NCBI GenBank assembly: GCA_037952775.1
Contig: JBANAY010000003.1
Span: forward strand, 8,122,001-8,186,000
Source of the DNA: Clonostachys chloroleuca
Taxonomy: Eukaryota > Ascomycota > Sordariomycetes > Hypocreales > Bionectriaceae
Direction: 5' to 3'
DNA: 64,000 bases
Of this stretch, positions 1 through 11,054 are shown in pieces (within the stretch, counting starts at the first letter, position 1; each line of letters begins with the position of its first letter). Position numbers and translations under genes: made by a program. Under the pieces are notes generated by a model, which worked only from the letters and a program-made list of their open reading frames with translations, had not been told where the DNA came from and ran no database searches.

Positions 1-1
1 G

Positions 2-1321
2 GATAGATTCATCATGCTTCGGGATCAGCTTGAAGGAGGAACAAATACGCCCGCAGAGCACTCTGACCAGCCACATTATATCGATCGGCACGACGCAGGG
101 CTCCGATTACAGAAAACAATCCAGGAAATCCGGCAAATACCTCGATTCGGCAAATTCTTGCTTCCACCATCTGAGGAAGATATGAAGGCCGCTGCCGCTT
201 ATGACCCGATTGTGGTTATCAATGTGAGCGACTATCGTTGCGATGCCATAATCATTGAAAAGGATAAACTGTATTCAATAAGACTACCAAATGTGCAACG
301 CCAGCACCTTGATCATCTAGGAAAGATAACGAAATACGAGACAGAGATGCTTGAGTGGCTATGGGACACCATCGCCGAGCCTGTGCTGAGGGTTCTGGGG
401 TTTGACAAACCGCCCATGGATGGTCAATGGCCTCACATCCGGTGGATTCCAACCGGTGCTCTCTGCAGAATCCCCATACATGCTGCTGGGTTTCATTCCG
501 ATGGCTCGAAGAATACAGTTATGGATAGAGTTATATCTTCTTATAGCCCGTCTGTCAAAGCTCTCATTGATGGTCTCGAAAGGCATAGTCGCTCGTACCA
601 GGGTCAATCTCAGCACAAAGCCGTTTTGTTTGGCAGTAACCAACTTCGATACGCGCCCAAAGAGATTGACGAAGTGGAGAAGATTTGTCGGGCCATGAAG
701 TTGGAAGTCGTCAGACCACAAGCACGCCAAGAGATTGTGTCTAATTTGGACAACTGTGCGGTTTTTCATTTCGCCGGTCACGGGCTGAGTGACGGATCCG
801 ATCCGTCGAAAAGCTCGTTGGTCCTCGGGGACAATGAAATGCTAACAGTAGCAAGCTTGTTGAAGTCAAATCTTCGACACCAGGCGCCATTCCTAGCTTA
901 TCTTTCCGCCTGCGGCACTGGCCAGACGAAACAATACCGTCTCTTCGATGAAGGTATTCACTTAATTGGTGCTTATCAAATTTCAGGGTTTCAAAACGTC
1001 GTTGGTACCCTCTGGGAAGTGGAAGATAGGTCGTGCGTTGAAGTGGCTACCCGAACATATGAATGGATCAAGAATCGGGGCATGAGTCGTCGTTCCGTTG
1101 CTGAGGGACTTCACCATGCCGCTCGGAAGCTTCGGAGTGATTGGATTGATGAAATCAGTCAACCAAGAACACTCAATGAGATTGATTCTATAATCCCGCA
1201 TGACCATGATATCGAAGAGGCTGCTGATGGGATGGGAAATGGGGGCGCTGTGGCTTCAAGAGATATGGAACCACTTGATAATCCGGTGCTGAACTGGATC
1301 CCCTACGTCCATTATTGTTGA
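2..1321 (+). CDS. CHAT-domain (caspase-like) protease, 5'-truncated by window edge
   Basis: This is the C-terminal CHAT domain of a larger protein. The frame stays open to the window edge upstream of the first ATG (position 14), so the start is missing; such proteins often carry N-terminal TPR repeats (family knowledge). Counting from that ATG, HFAGHG gives a candidate catalytic His at about residue 256 and LSACGTG a candidate Cys at about 300. Both sit in the usual CHAT order, followed by the typical GFQNVVGTLWEVED stretch. CHAT proteins are clan CD cysteine proteases; bacterial ones cleave gasdermins, and fungal ones are found beside cell-death effectors. The single exon ends at TGA and converges on the coiled-coil gene at 1544-3990 with a 220-bp gap. 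Substrate unknown. The dyad looks intact. Confidence 0.88.
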   Translation, partial: DRFIMLRDQLEGGTNTPAEHSDQPHYIDRHDAGLRLQKTIQEIRQIPRFGKFLLPPSEEDMKAAAAYDPIVVINVSDYRCDAIIIEKDKLYSIRLPNVQRQHLDHLGKITKYETEMLEWLWDTIAEPVLRVLGFDKPPMDGQWPHIRWIPTGALCRIPIHAAGFHSDGSKNTVMDRVISSYSPSVKALIDGLERHSRSYQGQSQHKAVLFGSNQLRYAPKEIDEVEKICRAMKLEVVRPQARQEIVSNLDNCAVFHFAGHGLSDGSDPSKSSLVLGDNEMLTVASLLKSNLRHQAPFLAYLSACGTGQTKQYRLFDEGIHLIGAYQISGFQNVVGTLWEVEDRSCVEVATRTYEWIKNRGMSRRSVAEGLHHAARKLRSDWIDEISQPRTLNEIDSIIPHDHDIEEAADGMGNGGAVASRDMEPLDNPVLNWIPYVHYC

Positions 1322-1543
1322 TATACTGACGATTGATTGCATCTAACTTTGTAGTTGGTGTACCTAATGCTAGACTACGTACCTACCGTACTACGAGACT
1401 TCGATTATTATAACGCATAGATATAACTAGCCCCTAGATAGTTTCAATACCATTTACGAAATTGCGTTACACAATAGTTCTTTCTATGGCACGTAGCTAT
1501 CCATACTAGCCAGTCGGAACGATCATTCGAAACATCAATAGTG

Positions 1544-3990
1544 TTAATTGCTTCCATAGGCATCTCCCCAAGACTCTGTGTGTAGTTCCAACTGAATTGC
1601 CGTTATAGTATTCAGATCCCAGTCCCGAAGTTTGCTCCCGTCCTTGGCTTTGGCTTGCCGGATTCTGACAAAACCTGTGGTATACAGGGTTGGACGCATC
1701 GTGGGCTCGCCAATTGAGTAGAATTTCCTCGAAGTGCCAACTTTCTGCACTAACGAGGGCTGGCATTGAACCTGGACTGTCGAACCTAGAAACTTGGACT
1801 CGGCCCCTGATTCCTCAAGCTGCACCATGTGGGGACCGAATTCGACCATGAGCGGAACACTCAGTTCATCTTTGTCCGCGTCAGGGTCTGACGGTTGAAT
1901 GCCTTCAAACAGGAGACTATAGCATTCAATCTTAGCATGCCAAGAGAAGAGCAAAGGGTTAATACAACGGCATCGGGCGTGGTACTCACGAAACCTTGGT
2001 AATAGAAGCTAGACACTTCCGCTGCGTTTTCACGTGATCAGTCGGGATTCTAAAGGGCACTCTGCCCTCGCTTATTATCAGATCCATCCATAGGGGATCA
2101 AAGATGCTTGTGGTGCTTTTAGCCCCGCTGGACGGCGTCCTGAACCTCAAAGGCTCTTCGGTCGCCATGACCCTGTGAAGACCAGGGTGCTCTCCGCGTA
2201 ATGATTTCAGAGCGGCAACATCGGAGAAGAATTCACTTGCTAGTTTATCCTCCCGAAATTTCAGATTAGTTGGGAAGTACGTCAGATTTCCTTCAAACGC
2301 ATGGGCACAGAAAGCCTCGTGAAACAAGAGAAAGACTTGCAGTCGGATCGACTTCAGCCCGAGCTCCAGTTTCGCTTGAATCACCTCAGCATCAGTATTC
2401 GAGTCGGCAAGCTTCTCGCATTCGCTCTCACGTTGCGCGCGGAGTTCCACATGCGCCATAGCCAGCCGCATCTTGTCCTCGACGGACTGCAGCTCTTTCT
2501 GGGCCGCGAGCATGTTCCGTGCTCGCCCAACAACCTTCTTCACCGCGAGCTGGAAGTTGTCGGCCTCACTGATGTGCGGCTCGAGCTTCAGAACCTTAGC
2601 AAAATAAGCGTCGTTATCCAGCATGTAGTCGTCCCACTGGTTCAAGAGCTCAAAGTAGTTCACCGGGTCGAGTTGAACCGGTGGCAGCAGTTCTGACGGT
2701 GAAACAGACGCGCCGGTTTTGCCAGACTTTCGCTTGTCCGCGATCTTGGCCTTTGCCTCCAAGAGGTACTTCTTAGCTGTATCCACCCCCTTGTTCATCT
2801 TCTCAATGGCCGAGAGGATCTTCTTGGCCTTTTTCATCGCCGAGTCAGTCCTTTCCTCTTTTATAGCCGTCTTTACCATGGAAATAGCGTCTGCCACTTC
2901 CATGCTGCTGTTCACGGCGCTGCCCGATGCGGCGCCCAGCGTGTAGACGGTAATGGCGATGGCCGCTATAAGCTTGACACTGGCAAAGAAAGACTTGGCC
3001 TGGGCTTCGGACTCCCTGTCCTCCTCCCACTTCTGGCTGGCGGTGTTAAACTCCCTTCGTGCCCTGGCCATCTCATCCTTGAACGATGCGAAGTCCTGGG
3101 CCAGGTCTGTAACGGCATTCATGCCCCTCTCGTAGCGATCTTGGAGCGCCTTCAAGTCAAGCGAGGCATCCTGGTGTTGGAACTTTGTGATCTGTCTCAT
3201 CAACGCCACGCTCCTCTCCCCGGCCCTGTTGTCGCGGATCTTAGCATTGTGATCCTTGTAGTCCTCCTCAGCCTGCCTGGCTGCCGCAAGCCAGTCCTTT
3301 AATAAGCTGTCGCGGTCTTTATAGGTGTGCTTCGGCACCCAGATGCGAGCGCCCTCGGGGACGGTCAGGCGGAAAAGAAGCGTTGAGGCGGCCCTGCTAA
3401 CGTCGGCCATGGAAGGGGAGTTCCTGGTGAGGAGAGACACGAAGGTCAGGCGTGACTTGGTTTCCTCCTTGTGCAGGCACGTCTCGAGTGCGGTGTCTTG
3501 CTCGTTCTCTGGATTCATTCCGGCGACGGCCAAGCTTAGAACCCTCCGTACCAGCGTGGGAAGCTCGCTACAAACCCAGCATAGTTAGCCGGCGACCTCG
3601 AGAGAGAAGATAGAAGAGGGATTTACGCTTCGATCGTCTTGACATTCTTCAACATATCCACGATATCATGACGTGTATCAAATTCTCCAGAGCAAATACG
3701 TGTCACTTCGGACAACTTGGCAGAGCCATCCGCGCTGACGGTGAAGTCGTGGCCGATCGTGGCTTCTCTCCGCTCTAAAGTGTGCCCAAAGAGCTTGAAG
3801 GGGCGGTCAGCGACATTCCAGAGAATAGTCACTCTGCCTAGATTGCTACTCGGCAGATTGCAGTTAGACGAAGAGTTTAAGGTAAATCCAGAGGAAGAAA
3901 GGAAACAGATCAACGAACCACTGGGGACTGCCTTCTTCTGTCACCGGGGAACCACGACGTATGATGGACCTTGCGAATACCCTCAGCCAT
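1544..3990 (-). CDS. Coiled-coil protein with internal hydrophobic segment; possible membrane-active effector
   Basis: No family was recognised. Four exons join in frame: complement(1544..1916, 1990..3567, 3627..3837, 3945..3990), giving 735 residues. The last junction skips a nearer AG at 1957 because only acceptor 1917 keeps frame with the strong GTGAGT donor. The middle of the protein (about residues 160-450) is rich in charged heptad-like helices. They are interrupted by one hydrophobic Ala/Ile/Gly-rich stretch at about residues 277-300 (SVKLIAAIAITVYTLGAASG). A long helical bundle with a buried hydrophobic hairpin is the general look of alpha-pore-forming proteins, but this is inference from pattern only. 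The C-terminal 120 residues look beta-rich. Neighbours are a CHAT protease (convergent) and an H-type lectin protein (divergent). The first 46-bp exon is the least certain part. Confidence 0.7.
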
Positions 3991-4858
3991 CGGATAGGCT
4001 GAGGGACCCGTGCACTGATGGAGTTGTCTGACAAGGCGAACACCTCCAGAGTATCGCAGTAGACATGGAGATACCGGATCACGCTGCCTTTACTACCAGC
4101 CTTTTCGTTTTCAAGCCAAAAGCGATGGATTACATCTCCCAGGATGAGACGGTCGCTGACGATGTAGCCCTAGCTTGGTGAAAAAGTGTCAGATGCATAA
4201 TCCAAGTTGAAGAGTTTGGGATGCGTGACGTACGTGCGAGCCACAGCGGCGTGTTAACTCGACTCCCATGATTTCGTTAATGTCAAAAACTTTCAACTCC
4301 ACATAAGCAAAACAGAGTGAGTGCCAGAGTAGGAAAAAGCAACAAATGATGGAGCGGCGCCTCAGCTGGATCTCAACCTTATACGAACAACTAAAGCGCT
4401 CGAAAGCGACCAGTATTTCCAGGGATTGAGCTTGGCCCAGGCGTTCAGCTAGGCTCGGCCCGTTTGTGTGCGTTCACGAGACTCTGAATCTGCGGCATAT
4501 TGCCAATATCGCTGTTGACGTGTGGCGCTCAGCCCAGACTATTGACTTTAGTCCGGTCATTCAGCTGTCAATCAGTAGGCTCGAACCCAACAGGCGGCCA
4601 CTATCGAATCTAGGAAGGCTTAGAAGAGCCAATAATGCAACTCTAGACCAACCGGACTGTTTTCTAGTCTTGCCCCGCAGTAGCCACCCCGGATGCTCCC
4701 TCATGGGTCTAGACTGATCGACTGCGTGGCGGCGCCACCATAAAGGGCTTCAGATCCAGGGCAAATACTTCAAGCTATTTAGTAGGAGCCGGGCATGACA
4801 TATTTTGGTTTAATTTGTCTAGATTTTGGCCGTGAGAGACCTTGGGCAGCAGTACAAG
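3991..4858. other. Intergenic region between two divergent genes
   Basis: This stretch of about 0.87 kb separates the divergent starts of the coiled-coil gene and the H-type lectin gene and must hold both promoters. An open frame at 4466-4717 has no good start context or recognisable content and is left out. Confidence 0.6.
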
Positions 4859-6929
4859 ATGAGATCCATCGACACCAGTGCCTTGGGCACAATCACACAG
4901 AGCTTCACTGCCCTCAACCCTCACGAAATCAGGAATTGGGATCGTGCCCTGGGTGAATGTTATTTCATTCGAGATTCTTATTCTGGTCAATTGAAAAATG
5001 TCAAACCTGTCTTGTTCAAACAATTCTCAGAGGCAAAAACTCTATGGGACACGAGCATCTTCAGCAGCGTATCCAACATTGGTATGTATTCTATGTTGTC
5101 ACATCAAATCGTTTACCACTATCCGCTCTACCTTAAAAGAAATGAGGCTCTTAATGCTAACCAGCTATTTATTTACCCCCTCAGAGAATATCTTAGGTAA
5201 AGGAAGCGAAATTTGGGCTATTCTAGAACGCATCGGAGAGCTAAGCAAGGTCGCTACCAAAAGCGGTTTGATTCGATTGGAAGTTATCTCCTTCCAGGAA
5301 AAGCTCTCACTGGTAGGCCCGGAGGTGGCCAAATTGAGGAAATCATTTGTTGATGTGAACAATCTCTCATTGATCGCGACTTTACCCCCATTCATTCGAT
5401 CATAAAGACTAACTCGTGAGGGTGGCATAGGTGCAAGAGAAAGTTGATGAGGCTTCGAAAGGTACCGAGCAACCGTTGCGTATCTTCAACTGGGTCATCA
5501 AAGACAGAGGCTGCGTAGGAGGAGCGACATCCGATCAATACGATATGGAACAGCCTTACTTGGAGAACCACCTACAACCTATGATCAAAAGGCTTTCCAA
5601 TTCCATCACTCAGATCTGCGCACTACTCAAAGAACTAATAGCTTGTATGTGCTGCCAAACATAAATAAGAGTGACACGGTAAAGCTTCATGCTGATGCTA
5701 TTTCTTCTTTCGCCCTCTCTCTTAGACACCGACGACCTTGCCAACCATTTAGCGCATTGCGTCACCTTGGTTCCCGACTTGCTCGAATTGACCTACTTCA
5801 GTGAAGCAGGCTATTCCGTGTCAGAATGGATCAGCGAGTTTCCCAAGGGCACTGTACGTTGCTATCCCTCGTAATCTTATTTTTCTTACGTTGATTCTAA
5901 TAAGGCGCTCTTTTGTTCCTTTGTTAGATCTTGCAAGCAGCCGCTGATTTAACAAAAATGCGTATGACTACTACGAAGCCTGACCGCGTGCTAATCGGTC
6001 GCGCTGATACGGATAAGTGGCCCGTCAACCGCGTACACTGGTATGATGAAGGTCATCGTTGGTATCGGGGGAATTCCGGCTTCCATTCACACTACACGGA
6101 AGGCGAGCATTTGGTCAAAGGACGAACCAAAGGAGGTTCAGGAGAAAACGACCGTCCCTGGTTTTATGTCCGTGCCTCATGTAACCCAAAAACCATCACG
6201 CGCCAGGCCGTCTCGTTGCCCCAGGCTTGGTCTGAACCCCCGCATGTTCTCGTGGGCTTCCGAACGATTGACTGTGGAACAAAGGACAGTCTCCGTGCCA
6301 GTTGCTATGCAGAAAACATCGACAATCAAGGATTCGACATTGTGATTGACTACTGGGACGAGACGACCGACATGAAGCAGTTGGAGGTATTTTATATGGC
6401 CATCCCTCGAACGGATAGAGACATTCAGAGCTCCTCGAGAGCAGTCAGGGCGACCTCAGATTGGAGCTATTCGGGCGACAATCAGGAAGGGAGCTGCCGC
6501 CAAGGAATAGTGTTCGACAGAGAGTACTCCAAGAAGCCGACGGTACTCGTCTGGCTGAGCAGCATTGACTCCTCCAATCAGACGACCCACCGCTTCGAAG
6601 TCCTGGCCGAGGATGTGACCACGCGAGGATTCACGATGCGCTTCCGCACCTGGCTCGGGAGTAAGTTCTTCGGCTACGCCGCGAGCTGGGTTGCGTTCAG
6701 TGCTGATAGGGCGGATATTGAGCACCACACGTTCCGTCCTGGCGAGGGTCCTAGGTGGTGTCACTTTTACGGGCTGACCAAGCTGGACATGATCGAAACC
6801 AAGCCTACGAGGATTTGGATGAAGCTGAACGATGTGAATAGACCGGTTGTGAAAACATGGGATGACTCGATACTGTTCGATGCGCAGTACATGGGGATTA
6901 GAATGGAGGGACACGATGTCTGGCCATAG
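4859..6929 (+). CDS. Helical protein with C-terminal H-type lectin domains
   Basis: Five exons (4859..5081, 5197..5354, 5431..5644, 5726..5853, 5928..6929) join in frame with good GT..AG sites and encode 574 residues. Residues 1-240 are predominantly helical and amphipathic (for example LAKVATK-type and EKVDEASK stretches) with no recognised family. The last exon carries two repeats resembling the H-type lectin domain (first found in Helix pomatia agglutinin). One is at about residues 335-400 (PPHVLVGFRTIDC...FYMAIP) and one at about 430-495 (KPTVLVWLSSIDSS...ASWVAF); these bind N-acetylgalactosamine-type sugars in characterised members. There is no signal peptide, so it acts inside the cell or leaves by a non-classical route. 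The architecture suggests a lectin-targeted effector; that role is inference. Confidence 0.82.
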
Positions 6930-8069
6930 TGACAACAACTTTCTGCATCAAATAAAGCCTTTAGTATAGGCGTATAAAGAGGTAGTTAATTTTCTCTATT
7001 CGGACCCTAATGATCCTTCTTATAGTTCGTCTTTAGAGGTGCTAGTTCTAGGTAGTTGCAGAACTTTTTGGCGAATAACACTAGGTCGTCAGGCCTAAAA
7101 GCTCCGGCAAGTTCGATCGCTCTTTGGTCAAGGACAGAGGTGCAATGAGCTATCCCACTTCTTTCGGGTAGTGAAAGTTGTTTGTTTCATTTCAGCCATT
7201 AAAGGGAAATGCCCTCGGTAATTAGTTAGGGTCCTTGATACACTTTTGTCGACACTGTATCTAAATAATCCTCTTTTCATACTCTCTTGTGAAATATAAA
7301 AAAAGGAGTGCCAAATGCCACTTTCATTCTATCCTATTAACACTATTCTTCAATATTACGACTGAAAGGATAAAGGGAACAAATATCCTCGGTTCGAATC
7401 TCGTGCACTGAATGGCTCGAGTACATGGCCTACCCTAGAGTGATCCCAAACCCCATGTTGGTGCGAAATCCTAGAAGCCGCCAAATAAATTAATGAATGA
7501 AAATGATATTTTTATTATTTAGTGAATTATGTTATCTCTATTGACTAAGATACATTTTTATAGTTACCTATCATCAACTATATAGAGACAGGAGGGAGAA
7601 ACACGATAGCCAACCGTTAGAGGCTCTATGTACATAATCAACAGTATCGCGATGAGGATATCACATCATTCTGGCCACACAATGAGGTCTGCAGTTCCCG
7701 ATCCCTTCTAGACTATCATGCTGGACGAGACAGAGCAACATTGATCGACGCGCGTAGGCTCCAGTGCTGCATTCCCAGTCCAGGCAGGCTCGTGTTTAGG
7801 CGACTTTAGGCAGCAAACCACGCCTGCATCCGATAGCGCATCGAGACACGAACAAGGCAAACAATTCGGGAGCTAGTTTTGGGAGTGACCAGCGGGCGTT
7901 TTCAGCTCTGCCAAAGGCCAACACATTCCTGCACGCCTTAATAAGTGGCTCCAAGCTCAGCCTCACAGGGCTTCAATCTTCCCCTTTCCCCTCTCCACCT
8001 CGGCCTTGAGCAAAGCATACATCTAATCATAGCAGCAGCTGAATCGGAGATCGTACGGGACAGACCAAA
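6930..8069. other. Intergenic region, no gene seen
   Basis: No convincing coding frame is present. Positions 7490-7570 are AT-rich. A short tRNA-like T-arm string (GGTTCGAATC, about 7392) lacks a matching acceptor stem or D-arm. The last 300 bp are likely the promoter of the F-box/ankyrin gene. Confidence 0.6.
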
Positions 8070-9962
8070 ATGCCCCTCTCAGCGCTGCCCACCGAATTGC
8101 TACAGGCCATATCGGAGAATGTGGCCAGTCTCACCGACGTCAGCGCCCTGGCCAGGACGAATTGGCACATGTTCCATGTCCTCATCCCCCAGCTGTACCG
8201 TCGCAACCATGACGTGAGCAGCAAGAGGCCTTATCATGCCCGAGATAGAAGCAAGTCGGCTGTGACATGGGCCATCCAGCGGTATAAGCCCGAGACAATC
8301 CGACGCGCCGTGACGGTCGGAGTAGACCTAGTGCAGCTCCATCATATCATGCTAGCAATCAAGCTTGGCCAGTGCGACATATTCCAGGCTCTCTGGGCCT
8401 GCAAGTTGGAATACGGCGGCTTCGAGGATCTTGACAAAGACGAGGCCGGCGTGAGACCGATCGTCGTCGCAGCCAAATCTGGAAACTTCGAAATCGTCAG
8501 AGCGCTGGTTGAAACAGGCAAGGTTGATCTCGAAGCTGGCGGTGATGTGTGGACGCCGCTACTGGTCGGATGCCAAGATGGAAACCACCAAATGGTAAAA
8601 TTGCTTCTAGAGCATGGTGCGAACATTAGAAATCCACGGGCCCAACAAGCAGCTCTGACGGTTGCTGCATCGAGGCACCAGCCAGGGAGACAAGTGACAC
8701 ACAAGAGGGAAAGGGGGCGCACCGGCTATCTCGAGACGATCCGCGTGCTCTTTCAGCACGGCGCGCAGCTCGAGTATAAAGAGGCTAACGGCAAGACAGC
8801 TCTCCATACGGCTGCGCTTGAGGGATTTTGCGACGTGGTCGATCTGCTCGCCTCTCTGGGCGCCGAAGTTGACACCCATGATGGTCATGGCAACACGCCT
8901 TTAATTAGCACTAGCTTGAAGCTCGGCAGGGCTGATGTGACTCAACTCCTTCTCCGCCTAGGGGCCGATATTAATGCCAAAAATGAAAGAGGAAACTCCC
9001 CATTGTCGATGACACGAGACACGGCGGAGCCGGTGGCAGTAGCCAAGATCCTACTCGAAAACGGTGCCATGATCACGGCTGACGTTGAAGGCAACACACC
9101 ACTACATCGTTCCGGCCATATTGGCTCCCTGGAGTTGGCCGAGTTGTTGTTAGAGTATGGAGCCGATATTCATGCCCTCAACAGACAAAATCAAACACCA
9201 CTTCACTGCGCTGCGGAAGAAAAGGATGCCGCGAAGATTGTACGGCTGTTGGTTGACCAGGGCGCATCTCTCACTGCCGCAGCCAGAGGTGGCGAGACGC
9301 CTCTGGGATGTGCCATACCCCATCAATCGCTGGATACTATTCAGTTTCTACTTGAGAAAGGATCGGATGCTAATGCAGTAACAAAGAGCGGTTCATCGGG
9401 GCTCCAGCATGCAATAAGATCTCGAGCCATTGAGTTGACCGAGCTTCTCTTACAACACGGTGCTGATCTTGGAACGTTCAACTATAATGGACAAGACGCC
9501 TTACACTTTGTGTCGATGGTTGGGAATACCCAGCTTATGGAAATCTTCATTCGCTATGGAGTTCCGATTAACTCGCGGGATTCACAAGGGCGTACACCTC
9601 TCATGTGTGCTCTCGAAGGAGCCACGGGTGTCAATGTCGATATTCTACTAGAAGCCGGGGCAAGTGTGAATGAGAAAGATGATCTACTCCAGACAGCTCT
9701 ACACAAGGCAGCGAAACGTGGGATGGTGAAAGCGGCGAGGACGCTGCTTCAGAATGGGGCGGATGCCAACGCCAAGGACAAGGACAATCAAACTCCACTA
9801 CACATCGCCAAGATCTCAAGGCGTCCCAAGATGGTGGAGATATTGTTGGATCATGGTGCTGAGTGTAGCATTGCAGACTGTTGCGAGGGGAACACAGTGC
9901 TTGATACGGCAACAATAACACCCGGCGAGGTTTGGGTATATGGAGCCTACCGGAGCTGGTGA
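8070..9962 (+). CDS. F-box protein with about 13 ankyrin repeats
   Basis: A single exon encodes 630 residues. The first 45 residues match an F-box (MPLSALPTELLQAISENVAS, then LARTNWHMFHVLIPQLYRR). About 13 ankyrin repeats run from residue 100 to the C-terminus, with clear TPL..A, VKLLLEHGAN and LLLEYGADIHA type consensus pieces. F-box proteins link substrates to the SCF (Skp1-cullin-F-box) ubiquitin ligase through Skp1; ankyrin repeats would supply the substrate-binding surface. This combination is expanded in filamentous ascomycetes and its targets are mostly unknown. An insertion at about residues 207-220 (basic, HKRERGR) breaks the regular repeat spacing. The start is fixed by the F-box beginning right after the ATG. 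Confidence 0.93.
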   Translation: MPLSALPTELLQAISENVASLTDVSALARTNWHMFHVLIPQLYRRNHDVSSKRPYHARDRSKSAVTWAIQRYKPETIRRAVTVGVDLVQLHHIMLAIKLGQCDIFQALWACKLEYGGFEDLDKDEAGVRPIVVAAKSGNFEIVRALVETGKVDLEAGGDVWTPLLVGCQDGNHQMVKLLLEHGANIRNPRAQQAALTVAASRHQPGRQVTHKRERGRTGYLETIRVLFQHGAQLEYKEANGKTALHTAALEGFCDVVDLLASLGAEVDTHDGHGNTPLISTSLKLGRADVTQLLLRLGADINAKNERGNSPLSMTRDTAEPVAVAKILLENGAMITADVEGNTPLHRSGHIGSLELAELLLEYGADIHALNRQNQTPLHCAAEEKDAAKIVRLLVDQGASLTAAARGGETPLGCAIPHQSLDTIQFLLEKGSDANAVTKSGSSGLQHAIRSRAIELTELLLQHGADLGTFNYNGQDALHFVSMVGNTQLMEIFIRYGVPINSRDSQGRTPLMCALEGATGVNVDILLEAGASVNEKDDLLQTALHKAAKRGMVKAARTLLQNGADANAKDKDNQTPLHIAKISRRPKMVEILLDHGAECSIADCCEGNTVLDTATITPGEVWVYGAYRSW

Positions 9963-10271
9963 AGACGTTTCATAGCATTGGTCTGCGTCAGAAGAGCCAC
10001 CATCAATAAAACCTCGATTTACACCAAACAACCTTTTCAGAATAGTTTATCACCTCGTCTACCGTTCAACCATCAAATAACACAGAGAACTCGAAGCTAT
10101 GAACTGGAGTAATCATGTCGAGATATAGCAAATAATCAATAGTTATTGTGCTTGGATAAGGTAAAGACATATAAGCTTGGCTATCTGGTCGATTTTGTAT
10201 CTCAAAATAATTCATCTCAAGTAGAGATACCTAAGCTCACAGTGTATGCCTTTTTTTTTAAAAAAAAAGAC

Positions 10272-11054
10272 TTAGCACGTGTTGAGCATACTGGTGAGTG
10301 CAGTCTTCTCGGCAGAAGTAATGGTAAGGTCGTAGGAATACTTCACCTGCACCCAAGCAGCAGCATAGCTGCAGTAGAGGCTGGTCAGGGGAGGCTTCCA
10401 CGCATCCGGGCTCTTATCACTCTTCGCCGAGTTGGTGTCTCCATCGGTTGCCCACAGCTGGGGACCGTCAATGTCGTTAGCAAATGCCTGCCTCTCGGCA
10501 GTTGTCCACTCAGATGCACCGGACTAAAAGGCAGACACGGAGTTAGCTCAAACGGCGCCTTAGGGCAATTTGACCCAAGAGATATCACTCACAACCCAAG
10601 CATTTTTGAGAGGAACCATGTGGTCGATATCGACGTCAGAAGGCACGGTGTGCTTTATGCCAGAGTATGGGCAGGTCCAGCTACCTGAGTCGGGGTAGCA
10701 GTCACTACCAACCACAACACTGGTGCCATCACGACGGAGAACCCATTCACTACCGCTATTCAGCATATTGAACCTTGCAAGCATGAAAGTCTTCACCTAC
10801 CGAGCAGAACATGCAGGCTCGCTAGGTACACTCTTCCAGTGAGGAAAGAGGTCGCGATCATAAGTGCCGTCGTCTACATATGCTTTAACAGTCAAAGTAG
10901 CGAGCCGAGTCTTGGCAGTAGATCCAGATGGAATGCCGGGCTATGCACCTGATGTCAATGCTGGCTTGTGTCAAAATGGGACTTGGCTAATAGTTACTGG
11001 TGTTGCTAAAGCCAGCGTAGCCAGGGAGGCAAGTGTAACGGTCAAGAACTTCAT
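10272..11054 (-). CDS. Secreted HNH nuclease-like protein (DUF1524 family)
   Basis: Four exons, complement(10272..10523, 10593..10755, 10801..10940, 10998..11054), encode 203 residues. The first exon is a signal peptide (MKFLTVTLASLATLALATP). The catalytic motif DVDIDHMVPLKNAW of the DUF1524/GmrSD C-terminal HNH fold lies in exon 3. The family's later conserved stretch (FANDIDGPQLWA...KSDKSPDAWKPP) is in exon 4. Several cysteines suggest disulphides in a secreted protein. Members are common single-domain secreted proteins of ascomycetes, presumed to degrade extracellular nucleic acid; activity is inferred. The stop is followed by a T-run/A-run pair at 10251-10268. Family match is strong, exon borders fairly sure. 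Confidence 0.9.

Noticed and set aside
252..781. Open frames on the minus strand within the CHAT gene
   Set aside because: They are shadows of the CHAT coding frame and contain no domain.
7370..7450. tRNA-like T-arm (GGTTCGAATC)
   Set aside because: No D-arm, anticodon arm or matching acceptor stem could be found around it.
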